A stretch of DNA of 64,000 bases from Liolophura sinensis (taxonomy: Eukaryota > Mollusca > Polyplacophora > Chitonida > Chitonidae). Each line of letters starts with the position of its first letter. The stretch's first letter is position 1. The stretch spans positions 27,555,080 to 27,619,079 of the forward strand of contig NC_088302.1 of assembly GCF_032854445.1 (NCBI RefSeq). The letters run 5' to 3'. This document shows positions 12,420-24,400 of the stretch, one piece after another. The position numbers and the translations under genes were made by a program. The notes under the pieces were generated by a model, which saw nothing but the letters and a program-made list of their open reading frames with translations, did not search any database and was not told the origin of the DNA.

Positions 12420-13361
12420 TGATTTCATGTGTACGACCTCGCCAACGTTGGACATTATGGCATCGTCAAAACAAAGAAACTGCTTCGTCAAAAGGTTTGG
12501 TTCCCTGGTGTCGATAAACTCGTGGAGACAACCATTCACAACTGTATCCCGTGCCAGACCGTAACCCCTGAAAACTCTTCCCGTCGAGAACCGCTCAAGG
12601 TGACTGCGCTCCCGCAAGCACCATCGGAAAACGTCTGTGCAGATTTTGTTGGACCATCACCCTCTGGAGACTACTAACTGATTGTCTATGGCGAATATTC
12701 CCCCTGAAGTAGAAAAGGTGTCTTGCACCTCTGCGCGATTCACCACTCCCGCCTTTGACAAGATATTTGCCATACATGGTATATCATTGGTTTTGAAAAT
12801 TGACAATGGACTTCCATTTAATAGTGCAGAGTTTCGCCAGTTCTTCGATTACCTAGCTATCAAACATCGGAGAATCACCCGTACTGGCCAAGAGCTAATG
12901 GTGATGCAGAAAGGTTCATCAAGACCTTACAGAAAGCCATGCGTGCATCTAAAGCTGAAGGAAAGCCATAGAAACAGGAACTGTAAAAATTCTTAAGAAG
13001 TTACCGTGCAACGCCCCACATTTCAACTGACATACCACCTGCTGAAGTACTATTCAACAGGCCGTACCACACGATTTTACCACAACTAGCCCAACCAGTC
13101 TCTCAATCCGACATCCAGATAAAAGACGATAGCGCCAAACAGAGAATGAAGTATTATGCTGATCTTCACGCACAGGCCAAGCCAGCGACCATTCGTGTTG
13201 GTGATATCGTACCACTACGCAACCAGGTAAAGGGTAACCTTAAACCTCTGTTCAGCTTCAACCCGTATAAAGTCACCGCAGTGAAAGGATCAATGACCAC
13301 CGCTAAACATGGAGATCACTCCATCACCAGAAACTCATCATTTATGAGTGTTGAAATCTAA
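12420..13361 (+). pseudogene. Gypsy integrase remnant
   Basis: The N-terminal zinc-binding region is recognisable (GHYGIVKTKKLLRQKVWFPG, then HNCIPCQ). The first His of the usual HxxxH looks replaced by Asn, judging from LANVGH. A stop at 12676 interrupts the core. Further pieces in other frames include the Gypsy-like NGDAERFIKTLQKAMRA near 12900 and the tail frame at 13146-13361 with MKYYADLHAQAKPATIRVGD. At least three frame changes separate these pieces. Confidence 0.87.
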
Positions 13362-13772
13362 TAACACATGTTTAGATACTGCCACCAACAATCACATCAG
13401 TGACATTGACCTTGATGACGAAGACCTTGCCAATCCCGCTCACAGCCATGATGAATCAGTGCAACCACGAGTTTCCAGTCGTAGACGACAGCCACCGATT
13501 CGTTTCAGAGGCTATATAACCTTGTGAATGACATTTCTGATTGATGCGCGCCAATAACGAACAATTTGGACTTTTAGTTGTTTTAATTGTACCTTTAATT
13601 ATTAACAAGTACAGTACATAAAGTGCTTAACATTCCATTGCTTTTCAAAGCCTAAGAGTCGGAGTTTGACTATACGGACAGTTAATTTTGGTATTTCGAT
13701 TTATACCCTGTGCATAACAGCAGATCTATGATGACTAAGATCTCATGTTTTATTTCCAAATGTTAGGAGGGA

Positions 13773-14035
13773 TGTAATGTTGTCATAATGTTGCCAGATT
13801 ACGATTTTATATGTAACCGACGCTCGCGACAATATTGATCTAACTGTGGAGTCATGCTGTGTTGCGTCCATAATTAGAACCCAGAATATCATAGTGCTAA
13901 TTTCCACAAGATCTTGAGTGTAGGCTTTGATAGGCTTAGCATGGTAATTTCATCTACTTTGGCTTGAAACAGGCTTTATATAAGACTGTAAACCAGTAAG
14001 CCTACGTGTGTATGAGTATGTATAGCTGTATATAT
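13773..14035 (+). mobile_element. probable 3' LTR of the Gypsy element
   Basis: A purine tract, AGGAGGGA, ends at 13772 and is followed by TGTAATGTTGTC, a common way for a Gypsy LTR to begin. A TATA-like CTTTATATAAG lies near 13973, as expected of an LTR promoter. The right edge is uncertain, since a terminal CA is only guessed near 14036. No matching 5' copy was found in the window. Confidence 0.6.
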
Positions 14036-16290
14036 CAGTACCGGTATAGGTTAACAGGCAAACCATCTGTAAACTGATATGTAAAGACTGGGAACTGTAT
14101 TCCTTTAAGATATGTCACTTTTTCGTTCAATCGGTTTTGTCCGTCCCTCATTTGCCTCGGGATCTTTTTTTGCGGAAAAAGCACCTGTTCGTTAGTGGTT
14201 GTGATGTTCTTTGCACGCCCGGTTTTGCAATTAGGCACTATACTACAGCAACCAGAGACAGTGCATACGCACATCTTTTACTTCTGATCCAGGTCACAGT
14301 AATTTATTTGGATTGCCTACCAATAAACTGTGTCGAAATACCACGGTTTACACCAGAGACTTGTGCCATGTACAACGTACTGACTTATTCCCATATCCAT
14401 CCGCAGATGTATGTAAATGAAAGGTCAGTTATTTTACAGGGGGAACCAGAAGGTAACACCTCGCCAAGTACCCGAGAACCTTACATGACACAGAGCCACA
14501 GCCGAAGCAACGCTAGTTGCACCACTAGAATAAACGATCTAACTCGCCAAGAACAAGTCATCTTCCAGAAGTAACAGTTTACTTTCGGTCAGCGATGACA
14601 CTGGAAAACTGGTCGAGCTCAATAGTTGCTATAGGTAACCGAAACAGTAACACACTGAAAAACATTTGCAAATCACAGTGTACCTTCGTTAATAATGCAC
14701 AAAGCAGGCGCTGTTAGATGAACCTTTTGTGCCGTTGTTAGTTTTTAAAATTCTGTATACAAAAGCTGCATGAAAAAGAAGTAGCTACAGACAAACGACG
14801 ACAACGTATTAGGATCAAGCACGCTGATATTAAGAGGCCTGGGTCGCTAAAGGCCAAGTCGAGATGGAGAGCCACTTGACAATACTTCCGGGGCAAATTT
14901 ATGGGTGGAAGGTGCAGAGATGACCTTTGGCAGACACTACTGTGGTCATCAGATCAGATAAGAGCTCTACTGAGAATGATGGATTGAGCAACAAAGAAGT
15001 TTTCTTTAATAGCCAATTTGATAGTGAATAGAAAGCCAAACATGACATTTCTTATCGGAAGCACTCAAAACAGCTCCGGCCAAAGAGCGGAGGTGTAAGT
15101 AAATATCAGAAAATCGGAATGAGGATTTACCTAAAATGAGGGTTGTTCAAGAAAAACTGGACAAGCATTGGGGATCTGGAAGATTTGTGAGATTACATTT
15201 CTGTGGAATTATCTTGTCGACATTAAGAATGGAAGCTGGGTGAACTCGCTTGTGATTGTTATAAATGTCTTCTGGATATGGGTTGTACATCATGGGTCCT
15301 GCTGTGCATCTTCTGAGAATCTGGAGATTAATTGGTATTGAGACCTAATTTGTTTTTCCACGGTGCTCAAGACGCTATCAACAATACAGGATGCTTGACA
15401 TGGTTTATGTATTTCAAAATCCCCAGACTGCCCATCTACACGTTTCTTGTAATGCATCTCTTGGGATTTGTGCATATTTTTTTACATCTGATTGTTACTT
15501 AACATAATACATAAGACGTTTCATTCGTACGATGGGGGTAAGTCTTGTGGGTGGAGGAAACCGGTAGTGCCCAGGGGAAAAACACCAACATTTTAACAAG
15601 TTATTGACCAACTTCACCACATGCGACATTCTGATCTATACGTACACTGTATTGATTGAAGACAACTAGAATCCGGATGTCTAAAATGTACCCCAGACTG
15701 TCATTATTGTTTAGCATGTAGAGGTTTAGATGATATACATGTAAAAGATATACATGAAGTTCCAGAAAAATCGGTGCAAGACCCCAGCAGGAGTCGCTTA
15801 GGAAACATCTGTGTATATGAAAAAAAAAACAAACATCATTATTAAATTATTTAAAAACATTATTTATTAAAACTAAGTGCGTGAATAGTTATGGGAGTAG
15901 TTATGAAAATAATTACCCGATTGTAACTAAACTTAATCCAGCACAAGTTTAGATAATCGTGAAGATGTACGCTAAGTTTCATGGAAATAGGAGATAGGAA
16001 ATATTTTAGGAGTTGCATAGACAAAATCAGAATACATGTAAAAACATCCTTATTTAGAAAACGTTCCAAATGGGGATAATAATGATATTAACTAGCCGAG
16101 TGCCATTTAACTTAAGCATGTACAAGTCCAGATGTAATGTAAGTTTCATCAAGATCGGTAGCAGCAGTTTCCGTAGTTTGGGAGATGTATGTACAAATAG
16201 TCCACAGACAGTCAGAGTGATTCCAGTATAGCCCTCACCGCACTTAACTTCGTTGAGGGAGATATAAAAGTGGTCTTCAACTGACGTTGT
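14036..16290. other. non-coding stretch with a weak SINE-B remnant
   Basis: No gene was recognised. Around 15487-15590 a very diverged piece (GTGGGTGGAGGAAACCGG, then GTGCCCAGGGGAAA) resembles the minus strand of the SINE family B centre. The remainder shows nothing I can name. Confidence 0.4.
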
Positions 16291-16430
16291 ACTGTGCAAA
16301 CACGAGCGTCACCGACTTCCTGTGCAAACACGAGCGTCACCGACTTCCTGTGCAAACACGAGCGTCACCGACTTCCTATGCAAACACGAGTGTCGCCGAC
16401 TTCCTGTGCAAACACGAGCGTCACCATCTT
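16291..16430. repeat. 28-bp tandem repeat, five copies
   Basis: The unit TGTGCAAACACGAGCGTCACCGACTTCC repeats head to tail, with a few changes in the fourth copy and a broken fifth. There are no spacers between copies, so this is a minisatellite. Confidence 0.92.
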
Positions 16431-16495
16431 CATATTGTCACCTAGGCCCAGTCAATAGTGAGAACAGTGAAACTACACGACTCCACTCGCAATGG

Positions 16496-16574
16496 CCATG
16501 TTTGAACACCGCGCCTCGTTCGTACTAAAGCAATCGACAGGCAAGCGCCTTTAACCACTACAGCAGTGCAAGCC
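16496..16574 (-). repeat. tRNA-like sequence
   Basis: On the minus strand, TGTAGTGGTTAAAGGCGC fits an A box and GGTGTTCAAAC lies at B-box distance. The 3' acceptor stem does not pair well by eye. It lies beside a C-run and is probably a SINE head or tRNA pseudogene. Confidence 0.45.
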
Positions 16575-16729
16575 TCCCCCCCCCCCCCCAACCCAACGAT
16601 ATATTTCATGTTGGCAAAGGTTGTCATATTGGCAATGCCGTATGTATAGGTCTATAGAGACATGATGATATATACAACAGCTATATTTTTGCGTGCTGGT
16701 CATACAATTCATAACCTGGTTTTCGACAC

Positions 16730-17290
16730 GCCTCGAGTGACGTCATATTATTTTAAAAATGCAGGCATTCTGGATAATGGCCGCAGTCCAATATCTTCTG
16801 ACGGAGATCGAGCAACACAAATTACCTAAACTGCAGTATAATACACGTATAAATTTAATAAGTAAAGTATAATTTATCTTTTATAGCGATATGATCTCAC
16901 AGAAGTAGATCTACAGAGTTCGATGTTACGAAATTCTGTTATAAAAACAGCGTAGTATATTTTCACGGTGAGTATAGTGTACACTTTGTTACGTCGTGGA
17001 GTTTGGCGTAACTACTTGGTGTGCAGCTATTGTAAAACAAAAACCTCTTCATTGTCATTGTCTATTGAATAATTATGGCATCGCCCGAGGCAATGACGTC
17101 TTCGTCTGGAAAACAAGCTTATTAACATTAGAAAAAGTATTCTAACTTCATTTTCTTCGCAGTAATATGTACGTCCAACATATCGATGTGTAAAGGTAAA
17201 GTGGTGTTGCGTGTCACTGAAGAAAGGCGATTTTGGTTGCGAGTGTACTGCAGATAGCTGAATATAGGAGACAAATTAAAAGAAACGGAC
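16730..17290 (+). repeat. dispersed repeat R2, longest copy
   Basis: The first half (CTCGAGTGACGTCATAT, then TTCTG.TATAAA) resembles 63671-63950. The second half (AGAAAAAGTATTCTAAC, then GTGGTGTT.CGTGTCACT) resembles 57660-57830. The copies are colinear parts of one longer unidentified element of at least 550 bp. No coding frame is preserved. Confidence 0.55.
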
Positions 17291-17609
17291 TACAGCAGTG
17301 TCATATAGAACTCTGAGATGTGCTGGGCTGTGTGGAACCGGATTGGCAGGTGCCCAGTGGGTAACAGAACAGACAAATAATGTACTGGCTTGTCTGGACG
17401 GTTCGCGACTATCACACGCCGCTCTGGATTAAATTGGATGGCAAAGATGCCTTAAGCGCCGGTACATACGCAACTGAAAGGCACTTTATTGCATTTACTG
17501 ACTGCACTATATCTAGCTACATGTAGACCGTAATTATACACACGTATTTTATAAGAAGCAACATTAGAACGCACTTAACTATGTAATGCATGTCTATTAT
17601 AGTCCCAAC

Positions 17610-17735
17610 CTGCTTATGGTCGTGGGTTTCCCCGGGGCAGAGTCCGGGTTTCCTCCCACCATAATGCTGGCCACTCTCGTATAAGTGAAACATTCTTGAG
17701 TAGGGTGCAAAACACCAATCAAATAAATATGTCTA
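17610..17735 (+). mobile_element. SINE family B, 3' half
   Basis: It starts at GGTCGTGGGTTTCCCC and runs through CCTCCCACCATAATGCTGG to CACCAATCAAATAAAT. The tRNA-like head is absent, which fits 5' truncation. Confidence 0.85.
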
Positions 17736-18946
17736 TAATAGTCCAGGTAAATACATGAACATGTAGTAAAGCCTTACTACCTTTAATGGGCAAAAATTGT
17801 TACCAGGTTGTGCTGGATTGTACCAGAACTACCATGCACTGGATTGTACAAGTACTGCCATGGGCTGCATGGTATTAGCACTGTCATACGGTGAACTTAG
17901 AGGTACCGAACGGGTTTTAGTCACACCCCATTAAAGCAAGCAAACGCTTTACACTGAATTTAGACTGAATTTTAACAGCATTTAATTTGGTAAAATTTTG
18001 TTACCATCACATTTGGCCTAATAACAAGAATAGATATATATAACTTAATCTGAAGTCAATGCATAACCGATACAATATTAGTGGTGTCTTACATGTACAG
18101 ACTGGTTCTGAAAGTTTACGCCAACAATACAGAGAGAAGATTTACACATCAATTGCAGGGGTGCTGAAGAAGAATGGAAGGTAAGTAGTGTACTACACAA
18201 CACCCTTTAGGAGGCGTCCATGCAGTATACAAGTAAAACGTCTCTAGCACACCTACATTAACCTTTGAGCAGAAATCTGATATCACCATTATTATTCTTG
18301 TTTCAAAACTTTGTTTTTTTTCCTGTTAAACATCATCTTAATACACCGACAAATTTAACAAATTTTTTTACTGCAGGAAATTATCTGACATCAAGGGAAA
18401 TCCATATCGCAGACAGCCAATTCCAAACATCTGGAAAGCTTAGAGGTACCACAATAAAGCTTTAAATTTTGACATTTGTCATACAATATAAACATTCATG
18501 AGATAGTCGAAAGTTTACTCTTTTGGGACCAAACATAAATTACATTTCAAATTTCTATTTCAGTCAGTGATGGTTTTGAGAAACTGGCCTGGTTACTTGA
18601 TATGAGTATGCATGCTCCTCTCATTTAAAATTGCAACTTGGTTATCAGTTATATATGTGGGGGGCCTAAGAAATGTACATGTGTATAGAAAAACTACATG
18701 TATTCTTAAGTGCAGCCTAAAACATCAATAAAATAACTTAGACTTGGTACAAGGCTACCAAAGGGCTCGCCTTTAGGAGAAACATAAATATAAAACTTCT
18801 GATCAATACATAAAGTAATAAATTTGTGAATTTGGTCATTTACGGTAATTAATATGCGCACAGAGCATCCGCACTGGAATATCCCCCTTGTGTCATTCTG
18901 CTTTATATACATATAAAACTTCAGGCCAATACATGCTGTACTTTTT
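17736..18946. other. non-coding stretch, nothing assigned
   Basis: It consists of AT-rich DNA without a recognisable gene. A short block near 18835 (TTTACGGTAATTAATATGCGCACAGAGCATC) recurs near 19360 and, more diverged, near 24465. This suggests a further low-copy dispersed repeat. Confidence 0.4.
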
Positions 18947-19277
18947 CAGTGAGTGAGTGAGTACTTGAGGTTTAACGTCGTACTTAGCAATTTTTCAGTC
19001 ATATGATGACGAAGGAGTCCTTAGAGTGCATGTGATGTGCCTCCTTGTTGCAGGGCGGATTTCCATCACTCTGTTATGCTGCTTCACTGAAACGATTAAC
19101 TGAAGGCAAGTAAGCTGCCCGGCCCGGGCCATTATACTGATAGGGGTCAACCAGTTGTTGCACTATCCCCTTCATGCTGAACGCCAAATGAGGAAGTTAG
19201 ATCTTCCTCTTTTAAAGGTTTAGGTGTGACCAGACCCAGGGCTGACCCCGGATCTAAATCCTCCCAAAGCGGAAGTA
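18947..19277 (-). mobile_element. SINE family A, copy 2, with target-site duplication
   Basis: The tail gtgagtgagtgag and the typical family A body lie on the minus strand. The head stops inside the tRNA-like part (near GCGGAAGTA). The element is flanked by an 11-bp direct repeat, CTGTACTTTTT, at 18936-18946 and 19278-19288, so it was inserted already 5'-truncated, as expected for LINE-driven integration. Confidence 0.9.
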
Positions 19278-19539
19278 CTGTACTTTTTGAGATACCATTC
19301 TAGCATTTTGTTTAACATCCATTTGAATGCACAATACACTAAATCAGGAATTTGGTGATTTACGGTAATTAATATGCACACAGAGCATCAGCAATGGAAT
19401 ATCCCCCTCTTGTTATTGTGCTCTGTATGGTTGAAAAAAACCAGAGCTCAATAAAGGATATTTTGTTTCACATTGTTTTCCCAGTTTACTGGACGCCAAC
19501 ACTCAGGGTAAGACATGAGCCTAAGTACAGGTGAGCTAA

Positions 19540-21130
19540 AAATGTAGAGAAAAAAGTACAACTGCGAAAAACATAAGGTATGAAGATAGAAAATAATACA
19601 CTTCAGACTACACTTCTGGAACCTGCAAAATGTACATGTGTAGAAAAAGTACAACTGAGAAAAAAGTAAGGTATGAAGGTAGAAAATAATACACTTCAGA
19701 CTACACTTCTGGAATCTGCAAATGTACATGTATAGAAAAAGTACAACTGAGAAACATTAGTACAATATGGAGGCAGAGAAGAGCACACCTCAGTTACACT
19801 TCTGCGACTTACAAATGTGCATGTGTAGAGAAAAGCAAATCTAAGAAGCATTAACAGTCTGGCACTATAGAAGAGCACACCTCAGATGCACTTCTGGAAC
19901 TTACAAATGTGTATGTGTAGAAAAAAAGCAAATCTGAAAAGCATTAACAGTCTGGCACTATAGAAGAGCACACCTCAGTTACACTTCTGGAACTTACAAA
20001 TGTGCATGTGTAGAGAAAAGCAAATCTGAAAAGCATTAACAGTATGGCACTATAGAAGAGCACACCTCAGATGCACTTCTTGAACTTACAAATGTACCTT
20101 GTAGCAAAAAAGTACAGCTGAGAAACATAGTGAAGGCATGAGGGTAGAGAAAAGCACATCTTGGATACACTTCAGGAGCTTTAGAAATGTATGTGTGTGG
20201 AGAAAACTAAATCTGAGAAACATTAACAGTATGGCATGAAGGTAAGAGAAAAGCACACACTGAGATAACCATCTGAAATTTAGAAATATGCACTTGTAGA
20301 CAAAAAACAAAAAGCATCAATACAGACTGAAGGTAGATAAGATCAGATAAGATAAACTTATGGAACTTAGAAATGAACATGACGGTATAGAAAAGTACAA
20401 TTAAGAAACATGGTAAGACATGGAGGTAGAGAAGAACACACCACAGGTGTACTTCAGTGGCTGGTTCAACAAACTCACCTCCGATTTAAGCCAAATTTTG
20501 AAATACAATCTTAAAGCTTATTATTCGACTTGACACTTTAAAATTCTGTCCCCCTCATCAATGTTACCATGAGGCAAACATGTCCAAATTTCAACTTCCA
20601 GTACCAAAAACTACGGATCGTAAGGAGAATTTAAATTTTGACTTTAAAGTCAGAAAATTACAGAAATAACCCCTGGAACTTGGGAAATGTACACGTACAG
20701 AAAAGTGTACAACTGAGAAACACAGTAAGGTATGGGAGTAGAAGAATACACCTCAGATATATTTCTGGAAAGTTTATAAAGATGTAAGAAGCAAAAGAAA
20801 TATCTGAAGGTAAGAAAGGAGCACATCTCAGGCATACTTGTGGACAAATGTAAAATGAGTGAAGGAAGAGTAACCCTCTGAAACATAGTATGGTATGAAG
20901 ACAACAAGAAAATCTCAGATACACCTACAAAATGTAAAAATTAAGGAGGAGGAGAAGAGTGTATCTCAGGCATAAGTACTACACCTCTGATACACCTCAC
21001 AAATATTAAAACAAAAGTACCCTACATGTAACAAAATGCACCTCTGAAATCTTAAAATGTATGAATTAAGAGTTCCGCTCAGAAACTTTAACCTTACAGT
21101 TCAGGTGAGAAGATAGGAGTACACCTCTGC
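19540..21130. repeat. degenerate tandem array, unit about 92 bp
   Basis: Blocks such as GAGCACACCTCAG, TTACACTTCTGGAACTTAC, AAATGT.CATGTGTAGA and TGAGAAACAT recur with a spacing of about 92 bp. They are clearest from 19781 to 20100 and become increasingly decayed towards 21130. The array begins about 215 bp past the stop codon of the minus-strand RING gene, so it may form part of its 3' untranslated region or terminator region. The minus-strand open frames here are repeats of the same unit. Confidence 0.8.
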
Positions 21131-21345
21131 TACGCCACTCCTACTCGCATCTACATTACGTGTATGTTAACACCCACATTGCAATTGGACCTTTTTGACA
21201 CATTTAAACATCAGGAATGTCATACCGGTATGTAACACTGAACATAAAACATTTCTGAGGTGACAAAACGTGAATTTTCTATTTGTATGCAACTTGGAAA
21301 GGATTGCATATACCTATGCCAGAAAATGTTCAAAAACAGCATTCC

Positions 21346-21400
21346 TCACTTGACATCTTGGATGATGCAGGTCTTCTTCTTGGGACAATAGCAACAAGCC
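21346..21400 (-). CDS. RING gene, last coding exon
   Basis: The acceptor is TTTGCTTGCAG; it enters in phase 2 and encodes WACCYCPKKKTCIIQDVK followed by TGA at 21346-21348. It completes the last Cys ligands. No clear AATAAA-type signal was identified on the minus strand downstream of the stop. Confidence 0.9.
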
Positions 21401-24400
21401 CTGCAAGCAAAACAAGCACGGGGGTTTAAACATGAAGCAACAGTTTTCTCTCGGGGCAAACAGGTCATCTACTTTGTGATTTTTTGGACGTAACTACATG
21501 TAACCAAATGTAAACTTTGACTGAGAAAATAGGGTAATTTTAAAAGTCACACTGAGCACTATCTTATCAGGCACCATCTGTAAAAAGCCATCACTGAATT
21601 CTCTATAGATCTGCATTAAATTTTCTTTGAAATTGGTCCTGTTATTTTTTGAGCCACTGTTTTCCACAGATCTTATGAGAGAGTCTATTAATAGTATCAT
21701 GATCAAAGTATTATGTATGGCACGTATGTACAAATTTACCATGACAGCATTAAAGCAAGAATGGCTGATGCATAAAAACAACGTTATCAACCTCAACTCC
21801 TGTTTGCACAGTAAAAATAAATGTAATCTGTAACTGGATCTGATGTCACTTTTAATACAACCCCATACAGGTGTAATGGCAAACCAAACAGTCAAAAAAA
21901 ACAAAAAACAATCAGAACTACCATAACGTCACTCCTTTGCCCAGCATTTTCTTTGCAGTTTGAGAAAACCATCTCAACAAAAATGAAAAATGGGCCACAC
22001 CAATTTTAACTGTTGTTTTAGAATAGCAGAATAAATCTGTTTTCATTGTCGGAGGCTCAGGAAGGTACAAAAAATCTTAAAACTGCATAATGTTCAAGTA
22101 AGGTGATGCATGTGTATTCAAATGCTGACCTCTAACCACACCCCCCCCCCCCAAAAAAAAAAAAAAAAAAAAAAAAAAAACTGATCGAGTGACACTATCA
22201 TACACAGAGATTATTCTCTAATCAGATACTGCTAGGATCTTGCCAATAAATTAACCACAAAGATCAGAATTATTCTACTGTCACAAATATCACTGTTCAT
22301 CATATGCATAAAGATTGCACAGCAGTGATTTTATATGTTGTAAATCGAGGCGAAGGAAAAGAGGTCATTGTGGAGCAGTGGCAAATTGTGAACTGTAACC
22401 AGTGTATTCTGGGTGGCAATTGCAACACTATGAGTGGCTGGACAAATGTTCAGCTCTGGTAGTAAAATTGTGAACTGTAACCTGTGTATTCTGGGTGGCA
22501 ATTGCAACACTATGAGTGGCTGGACAAATGTTCAGCTCTGGTAGTAAAATTGTGAACTGTAACCTGTGTATTCTGGGTGGCAATTGCAATACTATGAGTG
22601 GCTGGACAAATGTTCAGCTCTGGTAGTAAAAGACTTCCTTGTGTCGAGTTCAAGCATAAACTCACTGGATTGGTCTTTGATATGCAGATCGTTAGCCACA
22701 ATCGATGTACATGTACTATCGTTCGCTAATATAATCCTATGGTTGGCTAATATAATCCTAGGGTTGGCTAATATAATCCTAGGGTTGGCTGAGCCAATAC
22801 TCAGCTGATAAGTCACCATTTATGTTGGTGGTTCAAGCATTCAATCACAGTCTAGGAAGGCACGGGCAATTGTCGAAGGTTCATAGTACTAATATTGGTG
22901 TGGAAAGCTTTCTAATGATAATGTGCATACCAGAGAAATGAAGTCCAAAAACGCAAACTTTGACACTTCATAAATCTGGTAAAGTAGCTAAAGACAATAA
23001 GCCTCTCTAGATAGGTGTTTGCAAAAAAAATTGTACCCCTACATGAAAATCCGTGTTTAAAGGAGAGCAGAGGAAGTCGACAAAACAGAAAAATGACAAA
23101 TCTGATAAAATCGTCAGATGAACCTGGTTATCAATACGCTTTTTGTTCTCCTACATTTAGGTAGGCCTGTGCACAAAAATTGTAGCATCAACATTTTATT
23201 GATTATACCAAATAGGTAAATTTGGCAGAGTCTATAAACTTTGAAAAAGAGTCACAGAGGCTTTATGTACAAGAAATTGGAGCCCTGCTGGCTGGCTTTC
23301 TAGAGAAAGATGTGTTTGCTACAGAAAACAAAGTAAAGTTTATATAACTATTAACTTTTTACACGGAAATCAACCACAAATGACACAGAACAATTCACAA
23401 AGCCAATGAAAGTTATTAAAAACAAACAAAAAAAGTTCAACCTTCCATCTGTAGGCCCTATTTACAGTAGATGTACATACCATCATATGATCTCTTAAAC
23501 ATGATAGTGAAAAGAATATAAAAAAGAGCCCCCTCGTAAACTTTCTATTGCTATGTTGGAGCTACAAAAAGCTTAACCTTCCATCTGAGTACGAGAGCCC
23601 AATGTACAAGAGCTAAAAAGCTAAAGCTTAACCTTCCATTGGAGTATACACATTTACATACCATACCTGTACCTTAGACTAGGGAGCTAAAAGCAGCTTA
23701 ACCTTCAATCCATGTGAAAGTGCCCAAAATACAGGAGCGAAAAGACCTTAACTATCCAGGTATGTACATTTAGATACAATACCTTAGAATAGGGAGGCGA
23801 TGTCCATGGCAAAGGTGGTAAGTACGCCTGCGTGGCGCAATGACCCCGAGGCCTCTCGCCAATGTGGCAACTGTGAGTTCAAGTTCAGTTCATGCTGGCT
23901 TCCTCTCCAGATGTACGTGTGAAGGTCTGCAAGCAACCTGCAGATGGTCGTGGGTTTCCCTGGGCTGTGCCCATTTTCTTCCCACCATAATGCTGGCCCT
24001 GGTTGTATAAGGGAAATATTCTTGCATATGGTGTATAACTCCAATCAAAGACATAAATTAGTCTACGGTGCTAAAAAAAAAAGCTTAACCTTCAATCAAT
24101 GTAGGAAAGCCCATTATACAGTAGCTAAAAATACAAAAGCTTAACTAACACTGACATTTTCTCCCCTTCTCACAATATCTTTCCTTACTTCATACAGGCG
24201 AGCTAAAAATAAAAAACTGAAATTCATATATATGTACCTTGTGGAAAATGACTATCCTGGCAAATTATTTAATTATTCCACATTTAATTAATTATGGAAA
24301 ATAATGTTAGGATATATATATATATATATAAAGGTCAAGAGGTATATGTGTAAAGTTATCTATGAACAGGGTGAATAGGTTCAAAGACTTGGTGGTCACA

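Larger units (their letters stand above)
10375..14035 (+). mobile_element. degenerate Ty3/Gypsy-type LTR retrotransposon
   Basis: The order from left to right is CCHC zinc knuckle, aspartic protease, reverse transcriptase, RNase H, integrase, polypurine tract and probable 3' LTR. RNase H followed by integrase is the Ty3/Gypsy order. Every enzyme is broken by frameshifts, stops or a deletion, and both the 5' LTR and the bulk of gag are missing, so the copy cannot move by itself. The RNase H part is the best preserved, with one open frame of about 196 codons. Parts are listed separately. Confidence 0.93.

Noticed and set aside
16291-16430. 28-bp repeats reminiscent of a CRISPR array
   Set aside because: The copies are directly adjacent with no spacers, and the DNA is clearly eukaryotic.
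21494-21904. 136-codon minus-strand frame just upstream of the last exon
   Set aside because: It has no motif, lies in the last intron, and does not fit the exon chain, which runs past it without a break.
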